This document shows, piece after piece, positions 1 to 5,400 of a stretch of DNA of 12,815 nucleotides. Source of the DNA: Aliishimia sp965369035 (lineage in GTDB: Bacteria > Pseudomonadota > Alphaproteobacteria > Rhodobacterales > Rhodobacteraceae); the NCBI GenBank assembly GCA_965369035.1, contig CBDUPF010000086.1, forward strand, positions 1 to 12,815, given 5' to 3'. Within the stretch, counting starts at the first letter, position 1; every line of letters starts with the position of its first letter. The translations under genes and the position numbers were made by a program. The notes under the pieces were generated by a model. The model worked only from the letters and a program-made list of their open reading frames with translations. It did no database searches and was not told where the DNA came from.

Positions 1-358
1 GGATCAGCACATGCGCCGCAAGGCTCAGCCAGACCGGCATGGTATAGAAGATCACCGATGCCCGGCTGACCGTGGTCAGGTCGAGCGCGGTGAAGAGGCA
101 CATGAACTCCACCGCGAAGAGAACACCCAGCACAACGCCCCAGATCGTGGCACCCGGCGGCATCCACACGGGTTTGCCGCGCAGGCGGATCCAGAGCAGC
201 AGGAGCAGCGCGCCGCCCACCGATCGCAGCGACGCCATGAAGACCGGGGAGAATCCGGCCGTCGCGACCTTCACCACCACCTGATTCAGCGCCAGGAGCA
301 ACGAAAATCCCGTCAGCGCGACCGCGCCGAAAAGGTCGATGTGGTCTTTCCGTTCCAT
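1..358 (-). CDS. DMT/EamA family transporter, N-terminal part (cut by window edge)
   Basis: The minus strand reads from an ATG at 356-358 without a stop to the window edge, giving about 119 residues beginning MERKDHIDLFGAVAL. Two or three hydrophobic segments are visible: residues ~9-28 (with ALNQVVVKVA), ~38-55 (SVGGALLLLLWIRLRG), and ~70-85, followed by the start of another near 95-119 (SRASVIFYTMPVWLSLAAHVL). This pattern, with the early Asn-Gln/Val-Lys segment and the 'A..l..tt.s.as.i....P.w' segment, is that of the first EamA repeat of drug/metabolite transporters, which are inner-membrane exporters of about 300 residues. The C-terminal two thirds lie outside the window. The gene is divergent from the DUF533 gene. 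The substrate cannot be told from sequence. Confidence 0.85.
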   Translation of the reverse strand, partial: MERKDHIDLFGAVALTGFSLLLALNQVVVKVATAGFSPVFMASLRSVGGALLLLLWIRLRGKPVWMPPGATIWGVVLGVLFAVEFMCLFTALDLTTVSRASVIFYTMPVWLSLAAHVLI

Positions 359-387
359 CGTCCCAACGCGCACGGCGCGGCCTCTCG

Positions 388-393
388 TGTCAA
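388..393 (-). promoter_or_regulatory. Possible -35 element (TTGACA) of the leftmost DMT gene
   Basis: A perfect TTGACA reads on the minus strand 30 bases upstream of the DMT start codon. The hexamer 17 bases further on (CGCGTT) is a poor -10, so this is only a candidate promoter element. Seen: the hexamer and its spacing. Inferred: promoter function. Confidence 0.25.
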
Positions 394-419
394 TCCCGTT
401 CGGCCGATGGGCCATCGTC

Positions 420-442
420 GGGAAACGCGGACGTGTTTTCCC
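420..442. promoter_or_regulatory. Inverted repeat between divergent genes, possible operator
   Basis: GGGAAA at 420-425 and TTTCCC at 437-442 are perfect inverted arms separated by 11 bases. The repeat lies between the divergent DMT and DUF533 genes. A second short palindrome, CGATGG-G-CCATCG, lies at 405-417. Either could be a protein-binding site controlling the divergent pair. No known regulator consensus is recognised. Confidence 0.25.
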
Positions 443-508
443 ATCCCGCATGATGCGATTTCATGCCAGTGTGGTTTCGACAGAGAAGCTCGGCAGAGAG
501 GAACGGTA

Positions 509-1339
509 ATGAGTCTGATGAAAACGCTTGCAAAGGTGGCGGTGGGCGTCGCCATCGCCAAGGGCGCATCCGCGATGATGAAGGGCAGCCGATCCGGCGG
601 CGGTGGTCTGGGCGGACTTCTGGGCGGATCGGGCACCCCGTCCGCCGGGCGCGGATCTGCCTACGGCGGTGCGAACAGCCCGACCGGCGGGCTCGAACAG
701 ATGCTTGGCGGCCTGCTGGGCGGCGGCAGCGCCGGCGGGTCCGTGGGACAGGGCGGCCTCGGCCAGATGCTGGAGCAGTTGGGCGGCGGCGGCGGGCAAC
801 GCGGCGGCGCATTGCAGGACCTGATCGGCGGTCTGGCCAGCGGCGGTGCTGCGGGCGGGCTCCTCGGCGGGCTGGCCGGGTCGCTCGGTCAGCGGCCGTC
901 AGATGCCGAACACGGTTTCGGCGAGGTTCTGAATTCCCAATTCGACGAAACCCCCGACGAGCCGCTGTCGCCCAGCGCAGACCAGGAAGCCGCGGCCGCG
1001 CTGCTGCTGCGCGCGATGATCCAGGCCGGCAAGGCGGACGGCACCTTCGACGAGGCGGAGCAGGCCAGGCTGATCGAACGGCTGGGCGACGATGTCGACC
1101 GCGAAGAGTCGGAGTTCGTGCGCCGGGAACTGGAGCGTCCCGTCGATGTCGACGCGCTGGCATCCGAGACCCCGCGCGGCATGGAAGCGCAGGTCTACGC
1201 GATCTCCGTCCTCGGTATCGACCTCGATTCGCGGGCCGAGGCGGAATACCTGCACCAGCTGGCGCAGAAATTCGGGATGAAACCGGAAACGGTCAACGGC
1301 ATTCACGAACAACTCGGCGTGCCGTCACTTTATACCTGA
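509..1339 (+). CDS. DUF533 / TerB-like family protein with glycine-rich N-terminal half
   Basis: A 276-residue protein. The ATG at 509 is chosen because a purine-rich ribosome site (AGAGAGGAA, 495-503) precedes it; the open frame extends further upstream but that part overlaps the divergent DMT gene and has no protein-like composition. Residues 1-26 form an Ala/Val-rich amphipathic or hydrophobic helix. Residues 27-130 are glycine-rich with three related units (LEQMLGGLLGGG ~62-73, LGQMLEQLGGGG ~84-95, LQDLIGGLASGG ~102-113). Residues ~158-274 are an all-helical domain with the 'KADGTFDEAE' acidic motif and 'RGMEAQVYAISVLGIDLDS.AE..YL..LA', as in DUF533 proteins, which are related to the tellurite-resistance TerB fold. 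DUF533 proteins (for example YebE of Escherichia coli) are conserved, probably inner-membrane associated, and of unclear function. The family call is firm; the role is unknown. Confidence 0.88.
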   Translation: MSLMKTLAKVAVGVAIAKGASAMMKGSRSGGGGLGGLLGGSGTPSAGRGSAYGGANSPTGGLEQMLGGLLGGGSAGGSVGQGGLGQMLEQLGGGGGQRGGALQDLIGGLASGGAAGGLLGGLAGSLGQRPSDAEHGFGEVLNSQFDETPDEPLSPSADQEAAAALLLRAMIQAGKADGTFDEAEQARLIERLGDDVDREESEFVRRELERPVDVDALASETPRGMEAQVYAISVLGIDLDSRAEAEYLHQLAQKFGMKPETVNGIHEQLGVPSLYT

Positions 1340-1437
1340 ACCGACCTGGACGGATCGCCCGGGTCTTGCGCGCGCCGCGGCCCCGTGGCACTCCGCGCGC
1401 GGATTCACATGTCATTGGGCGAGGAACCCGCAACACG

Positions 1438-1860
1438 ATGGCGGACAGAACGATCCTGGAACGGCTGGAGGAAAAAGGGATCCGCGTCACGGACCAGCGC
1501 CGCGTCGTGGCGCAGGTATTGAAGGACAGCGACGATCACCCGGATGTCGAGGAGGTATTCCTGCGGGCCCGGCGGCTCGACCCGGCAATTTCCATCGCGG
1601 CAGTCTATCACAGCGTGACGCTGTTCCAGGAAGCCGGCATTCTCGACAAGCTCGATTTCGGCGACGGGCGCGCCAGGTACGAAGACGCCGATCGGGACCA
1701 CCACGACCACCTGATCGACCTCACTTCCGGAGAGGCGATCGAATTCGTAGATGAAGAGATCGAGCGTCTTCAGGAAAAGATCGCGGAGAGGCTCGGCTAC
1801 GAGTTGAAGGGTCACCGCCTAGAACTTTATGGCGTGCCGCGGACGCGCAAGACCCGCTGA
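1438..1860 (+). CDS. Fur-family metal-responsive transcriptional repressor (Fur/Mur-like)
   Basis: A 140-residue winged-helix regulator. The ATG at 1438 gives the usual family N terminus (MADRTILERLEEKGIRVTDQR), with GAGGAA at 1421-1426 as a rather distant ribosome site. The DNA-binding domain spans ~1-80, with the recognition helix around 52-68 (ISIAAVYHSVTLFQEAGIL). The dimerisation/metal domain spans 81-135 (DHHDHLIDLTSGEAIEF, HRLELYGVP). By alignment with E. coli Fur the metal ligands are all present: H34, E82, H89, H91 and H88, D90, E109, H126. There is no cysteine at all, as in alphaproteobacterial Fur/Mur, which lacks the structural Cys4 zinc. Odd point: the normally near-invariant Tyr-Arg of the recognition helix is Tyr57-His58 here. 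It may respond to manganese or iron; the sequence does not decide. It is convergent with the DUF6456 gene. Confidence 0.92.
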   Translation: MADRTILERLEEKGIRVTDQRRVVAQVLKDSDDHPDVEEVFLRARRLDPAISIAAVYHSVTLFQEAGILDKLDFGDGRARYEDADRDHHDHLIDLTSGEAIEFVDEEIERLQEKIAERLGYELKGHRLELYGVPRTRKTR

Positions 1861-1900
1861 GGCCCGCACCCTGCCCCAGCGTCCCGCGGCGGCTGCAGGC

Positions 1901-3049
1901 TCACCCGATCATCTGGCTTTCCGGCGTCAGCGTCTCGTCGTAATGCCGCTTCAGTCGCTGCAACGCGATCCGCAGCACGATCTTTCCCGACCGGGCGGAC
2001 CATCCCATGCGCTTTTCGGTGTTCTCCAGCCCTTCGAGATAGCAGCAGCACCGCAGCGCCACATCGCTGAGGCCCGGACCGAGTTCGCGAAGCGCAGCCA
2101 CGACCCGTGTGCGCGCGGCTTCGGGCCCATAGCCCTTGGACTTCGCCGGCGAACTCGACTCGTCGATGCCGCCGGTGAGAAACCGGTTCCAGTTCTGCGT
2201 CACGCCGGGCTCCATTTGCGCCAGCTCGAAATCCTCGCGCAGGCGCTCTCCGCACCGCACCAGTTCGTCGCTCAGGAACGGCTCGCCATTCCGGTCGCGG
2301 CGCCGCGCCAGGACGGTCAGCGGCGACTCGGCGAGGTTGTAGCGAGAGCGGCGCGCCGTGAAATCGACGCGCGCCGGGCCGGACGCCTCCTCGGTCTTGG
2401 GCGCCGGCGTGAAATGGGCCGGCGCTTCGGCGAGTTCCGACGCCACTGCGTCTTCGCCCGATGCGGCCTTCTCGTCGAGCAGCGACTTGATCGTCTCGCG
2501 TCCTGCCGCAGTGATCGAGTAGCGCAGGATGCGGCCCGTGCTCTTGGTCTCGATCCACCCCTTCACCGCCATCGCCTGGGCGATTTCCTGCCCGACAACC
2601 GCGGTCCGCGTCGTGTGGCCGTCCACGCCTTCGCGCACGACGACCGCGACGTCCATATCCTTCGCAATGGCAAGCACCGCGCCGTTCTCGCACATTCGCC
2701 GCAGGACACGCGCGGCCTCCTGTTTCAGAGTTTTATCCTCTGGCACATTTTCCTGACCCGGATTTCTTCCCATCGACAGAACTTCCCTTTTCACAAGTTG
2801 ACGGGTCCCCTGCCCGCATGGTTGCAGTTTCGCCTCCATCCTTCGCAACGCGGCGTCGATCAGCGGATCGTCCCTTTGCGCTTCGATCCGACGGATCCGA
2901 CGTGATATCGTCGATGCGTGACAGTCGCTCAGCCTGGCGATATCCCTGATCGACATGCCGGCCCCGGTATGTGCCAGGTAGTGCTGCACCTCGGGGGGCA
3001 GCCAAGCCGGAAAAGGCCGTTTCTCAGGGCCAGTTCGCCATTCACGCAC
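1901..3049 (-). CDS. Helix-turn-helix DUF6456 domain protein, probable DNA-binding regulator
   Basis: A 382-residue protein starting at GTG 3047-3049, just after a strong ribosome site (AAGGGGGAG). Residues ~14-57 (LPPEVQHYLAH... MSIRDIARLSDCHASTISRRIRRIE) form a clear helix-turn-helix of the resolvase/sigma-like type. Residues ~107-190 (QEAARVLRRMC, IAQAMAVKGWIE, RYSITAAGRETI) look like a winged-helix domain. Residues ~190-240 are an acidic, Pro/Ala-rich linker. Residues ~243-372 carry the conserved block recognised as DUF6456: L.VLARRRD..GEPFLS.ELV..GERLREDFELAQM.P.VTQNWNRFLTGG, then ELGPGLSDVALRCCCYLEGLE and MGWSARSGKIVLRIALQRLKRHY. The family is widespread in Rhodobacterales and related alphaproteobacteria and has no assigned function that I know. 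The gene is divergent from the DUF6477 gene. The role as a transcriptional regulator is inferred from the two DNA-binding folds. Confidence 0.85.
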   Translation of the reverse strand: MREWRTGPEKRPFPAWLPPEVQHYLAHTGAGMSIRDIARLSDCHASTISRRIRRIEAQRDDPLIDAALRRMEAKLQPCGQGTRQLVKREVLSMGRNPGQENVPEDKTLKQEAARVLRRMCENGAVLAIAKDMDVAVVVREGVDGHTTRTAVVGQEIAQAMAVKGWIETKSTGRILRYSITAAGRETIKSLLDEKAASGEDAVASELAEAPAHFTPAPKTEEASGPARVDFTARRSRYNLAESPLTVLARRRDRNGEPFLSDELVRCGERLREDFELAQMEPGVTQNWNRFLTGGIDESSSPAKSKGYGPEAARTRVVAALRELGPGLSDVALRCCCYLEGLENTEKRMGWSARSGKIVLRIALQRLKRHYDETLTPESQMIG

Positions 3050-3054
3050 CGTTT

Positions 3055-3063
3055 CTCCCCCTT
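3055..3063 (-). promoter_or_regulatory. Ribosome binding site fixing the GTG start of the DUF6456 gene
   Basis: On the minus strand AAGGGGGAG precedes GTG (3047-3049) by five bases. No ATG in the frame lies nearer than the internal Met at residue 32, and starting there would remove the first part of the helix-turn-helix region. This supports the GTG start. Confidence 0.7.
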
Positions 3064-3100
3064 CACGATTGGTTCCACGGGTTCAGTTTTTTTCACAATT

Positions 3101-3117
3101 TTATCCACAACTGGATA
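3101..3117. promoter_or_regulatory. DnaA-box match embedded in a 16-base inverted repeat
   Basis: TTATCCACA at 3101-3109 is an exact match to the E. coli DnaA-box consensus. It overlaps a perfect inverted repeat, TATCCA (3102-3107) - CAAC - TGGATA (3112-3117). The site sits about 52-68 bases upstream of the DUF6456 start codon, where an autoregulatory operator would be expected. Two readings compete: a DnaA site, or an operator for a dimeric repressor. The symmetry favours the second. Confidence 0.4.
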
Positions 3118-3138
3118 CAACCCATGATTGATATATGG

Positions 3139-3153
3139 TTACCGAATCCTTAA
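3139..3153. promoter_or_regulatory. CtrA-like site (TTAC-N7-TTAA)
   Basis: TTAC (3139-3142), seven bases, then TTAA (3150-3153). The alphaproteobacterial CtrA consensus is TTAA-N7-TTAA, so this differs at one base. It lies in the region shared by the divergent DUF6456 and DUF6477 genes. A one-mismatch site of this length can occur by chance in an AT-richer stretch. Confidence 0.3.
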
Positions 3154-3191
3154 CAGGCTCCATTCCCCCCAGTATTGTTTCCAATTGATAA

Positions 3192-3205
3192 ACCTACGCT
3201 TAGGT
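3192..3205. promoter_or_regulatory. Short palindrome ACCTA-N4-TAGGT upstream of DUF6477 gene
   Basis: ACCTA (3192-3196) and TAGGT (3201-3205) are perfect inverted arms around CGCT. Five bases further on a second, longer inverted repeat begins. The spacing places it near the expected promoter of the DUF6477 gene. Operator function is inferred only. Confidence 0.3.
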
Positions 3206-3209
3206 AGCG

Positions 3210-3233
3210 TGCGCATAGGACCCCGTATGCGCA
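3210..3233 (+). promoter_or_regulatory. Inverted repeat TGCGCATA-N8-TATGCGCA, operator or leader hairpin
   Basis: Perfect 8-base arms (3210-3217 and 3226-3233) surround the 8-base loop GGACCCCG. It lies 61 bases before the DUF6477 start. In DNA this could be an operator with 16-base half-site spacing; in RNA it would form a stable 8-pair hairpin in the leader. No run of T follows, so it is not a typical terminator. Confidence 0.45.
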
Positions 3234-3294
3234 ACAGTCCGTTCTCCCGTGCCAGTTTGCAGCGACGGCACAACTAACGCGGGAGACGCTGAAA

Positions 3295-3693
3295 GTGATG
3301 GAAGCTCTTGGACAAACAGCCTTTTTGCAAAGACCCAGCTTGCTGGTCAAGGCCGCGCGAATCGGTGCGCAGCACTACCAGCGCCGGCGACATCTGCGAT
3401 CGATCCTCGGCATGTCGACACTGCCGCGGCACGAGTCCGCGCTACACAAGCTGTCCGAGATCGAGGCTGAATTGAACGCTCTGAGAGAGATCCGGAACGG
3501 GACCTATTCGGTAACGAAACATCTGGAAGTGTTAACGGCGATCATTGGCGAAGCACGCCTGTTGCTTCGCGCGAACTCACAGCCCGACCACGCAGACGTG
3601 GTTCACGTGAACGCATCGGCCTCCGCCGCTTTCCGCTCGGCGACGAACGCGTCGAGGGCCTCGCTGATCGCCGGGTCCATGGAGGGCTGCTGA
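3295..3693 (+). CDS. DUF6477 family small protein, with C-terminal extension over mttB
   Basis: A 132-residue protein when read from GTG 3295 (or 131 from the adjacent ATG 3298; the GGGAG at 3281-3285 is better spaced for the GTG). Residues ~10-85 match the pattern I recognise as DUF6477 of Rhodobacterales: LQRPSLLVKAARIGAQHYQR.RHLRSILG, then ALHKLSEIEAELNALREIRNGTYSVTKHLEVLTAIIGEARLLL. It is largely helical with basic patches and no membrane segment or signal. Beyond residue ~100 the sequence (ADVVHVNASASAAFRSATNAS...) is low in complexity and lies opposite the end of the mttB gene, so this tail is probably an extension after loss of the original stop. Function is unknown. It is divergent from the DUF6456 gene. 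Confidence 0.75.
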   Translation: MMEALGQTAFLQRPSLLVKAARIGAQHYQRRRHLRSILGMSTLPRHESALHKLSEIEAELNALREIRNGTYSVTKHLEVLTAIIGEARLLLRANSQPDHADVVHVNASASAAFRSATNASRASLIAGSMEGC

Positions 3694-5141
3694 TACTGCG
3701 CAAGCAGTTTCTCCACCCGACGGCTGGCCAGTTCCTGCGTATCGCGGCTGCCTTCGTCCACCCATGTCTCGAACGGCTTGTAATCCAGAAGATCGGACTT
3801 CCAGAACGCCGACTTGAAGTTGGCCTGGGTGTGCGCACAGCCAAGGTAGTGCCCGCCAGGACCGACTTCGCGGATCGCATCGAGGGCCTGTGCGTTCTCG
3901 TCCATCTCCACTCCGCGCGCGAGATGGTGCAGGATGCCCAGCTGGTCGGCGTCCATCACGAACTTCTCGAAGGAGGCGACCAGACCGCCTTCGAGCCAGC
4001 CGCAGGCGTGCAGCATGAAGTTCACCCCGGCCAGCAGCCCCATGTTGAGGCTGTTGGCGGTCTCGTAGGCCGCTTGCGCGTCGGGCAGTTTCGAGCCGCA
4101 GAAGGACCCGGCTGACCGGTAGGGCAGTTTCAGCCGGCGCGCCAGCTGCCCCGCGCCGTAGGTGATCAGCGAGGCCTCCGGCGTACCGAATGTCGGCGCG
4201 CCCGAGTTCATGTCGATAGAGGCCACGAAGGCGCCGAAGATCACCGGGGCGCCCGGGCGCACCAGCTGATTGTAGGCGATACCGGCCAGAACCTCCGCCA
4301 GAACCTGCGTCAGCGTGCCCGCGACCGAGACCGGCGCCATCGCCCCGCCAACGATGAAGGGGGAGACGATGCAGGCCTGGTTGTTCTCCGCGTAGACTTC
4401 CATCGCGCCCATCATCACGTCGTCGAAGGTCATCGGCGAGTTGATGTTGATGAGCGAGGTCATCACGGTGTTCTCCCGGACGAAATCCTTGCCGAACAGA
4501 ACGCCGCACATGTCCACGGAATCCTGCGCGCGGCTGGGCTCGGTGACCGACCCCATGAACGGCTTGTCGCTGAGCGTCATATGCGCATGCAGCATGTCGA
4601 GGTGACGCTTGTTCACCGCGACATCCGTGGGTTCGCACACCGTGCCGCCAGAATGGTGCAGCCATTTCGACATGTAGCCAAGCTTCACGAAGTTGCGGAA
4701 ATCCTCCATCGTCGCATAGCGCCGCCCGCCCTGGGCATCCCGCACGAACGGCGGACCGTAGACCGGTGCCAGGATAAGGTTGCGCCCGCCGACCTCCACG
4801 TTGCGCTCGGGGTTTCGGGCGTGCTGCACATAGCTTGACGGCGCCGTCTTGATCAGATCGCGCGCGAGGCCGCGCGGGATGTGCACGCGTTCGCCCTGGA
4901 CATCCGCCCCGGCCGCCTTCCAGCGCTCCAGCGCCGCGGGATTGGAGACGAAGTTGACGCCGATCTCCTCGAGAATCGATTCGGCATTGGTCTCGATGAT
5001 CTCCAGCGCCTCGTCGTTCAGCACCTCGAAATTCGGGATGTTGCGTTCGATGTACTTCGCGGTCTCGAAAGATACCGCGGCACGTTCCGCCCGTCTTGCG
5101 GCGCCTCCGCCTCCCCGCCTGCGCGCTGCTGCCTCTGCCAT
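3603..5141 (-). CDS. MttB superfamily (trimethylamine methyltransferase family) protein, non-pyrrolysine
   Basis: A 512-residue protein. ATG 5139-5141 is preceded by GGGGGAA. The N terminus is a short Arg/Gly/Ala-rich tail (~7-20) often seen in roseobacter members. The rest is the MttB TIM-barrel: VLNDEALEIIETNAESILEEIGV (~40-62), LILAPVYGPPFVRD (~122-135), MSKWLHHSGGTVCEPTDV (~157-174), MTSLININSPMTFDDVMMGAMEVYAENNQACIVSPFIVGGAMAPVSVAGTL split over 227-277, GAPTFGTPE (~314-322), SKLPDAQAAYETANSLNMGLLAGVNFMLHACGWLEGGL (~350-387). The frame has no in-frame amber codon, so it is not the pyrrolysine trimethylamine enzyme. Relatives such as MtgB demethylate glycine betaine, passing the methyl group to a corrinoid protein; others use other quaternary amines. 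No corrinoid protein or MtgA-like partner is nearby. The substrate is unknown. Confidence 0.93.
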   Translation of the reverse strand: MAEAAARRRGGGGAARRAERAAVSFETAKYIERNIPNFEVLNDEALEIIETNAESILEEIGVNFVSNPAALERWKAAGADVQGERVHIPRGLARDLIKTAPSSYVQHARNPERNVEVGGRNLILAPVYGPPFVRDAQGGRRYATMEDFRNFVKLGYMSKWLHHSGGTVCEPTDVAVNKRHLDMLHAHMTLSDKPFMGSVTEPSRAQDSVDMCGVLFGKDFVRENTVMTSLININSPMTFDDVMMGAMEVYAENNQACIVSPFIVGGAMAPVSVAGTLTQVLAEVLAGIAYNQLVRPGAPVIFGAFVASIDMNSGAPTFGTPEASLITYGAGQLARRLKLPYRSAGSFCGSKLPDAQAAYETANSLNMGLLAGVNFMLHACGWLEGGLVASFEKFVMDADQLGILHHLARGVEMDENAQALDAIREVGPGGHYLGCAHTQANFKSAFWKSDLLDYKPFETWVDEGSRDTQELASRRVEKLLAQYQQPSMDPAISEALDAFVAERKAAEADAFT

Positions 5142-5183
5142 GGTTTCCCCCGGATGACTCGTGGCGGGTGATCTCCGCCTTGC

Positions 5184-5198
5184 TGTGACTGCATCACA
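5184..5198. promoter_or_regulatory. Inverted repeat TGTGA-N5-TCACA upstream of mttB-like gene
   Basis: Perfect 5-base arms (5184-5188 and 5194-5198) lie 43-57 bases upstream of the methyltransferase start. The arms are those of a CRP-type site, but the spacer is five rather than six bases, so a CRP/FNR call is not safe. It could be the operator of another dimeric regulator. Confidence 0.3.
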
Positions 5199-5365
5199 TT
5201 TATCCCGAGCGTGGCGAGCGATTTGTGTCTTTTCCGGCGATTCAGTCGGGAAAGCGACACGACGGCGTCAAGGCGGGGCGACCGTGTACGGCGCGCGGCT
5301 CCGTTCGACCCGCCGACCGGCCGGTGACAGCCGGCACACGGCCACCTGGACGGGCTGGGCACCTC

Positions 5366-5394
5366 TTGCCACCGCCGCGGGGTCAGCCTATTGC
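5366..5394 (+). promoter_or_regulatory. Predicted guaA promoter giving a leaderless mRNA
   Basis: TTGCCA (5366-5371), a 17-base spacer, and TATTGC (5389-5394) form a reasonable housekeeping promoter. Transcription would start about seven bases after the -10, which is the A of the guaA ATG (5401). No Shine-Dalgarno sequence precedes that ATG, consistent with leaderless translation. The promoter is inferred from sequence alone. Confidence 0.4.
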
Positions 5395-5400
5395 GCTGGC

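Noticed and set aside
11..508. Upstream extension of the DUF533 frame
   Set aside because: It lies opposite the DMT gene, has the Arg/His/Gln-rich composition of an antisense frame, and the ribosome site supports ATG 509.
3089..3117. Replication origin
   Set aside because: There is only one exact DnaA box and no cluster, AT-rich unwinding element or origin-linked gene.
3603..5141. Pyrrolysine-containing trimethylamine methyltransferase
   Set aside because: The reading frame has no in-frame amber codon, and there are no pyl genes here.
5231..5253. TTTCC-N13-GGAAA repeat upstream of guaA as an operator
   Set aside because: The arms are short, the spacer is long, and nothing else supports it; chance is likely.
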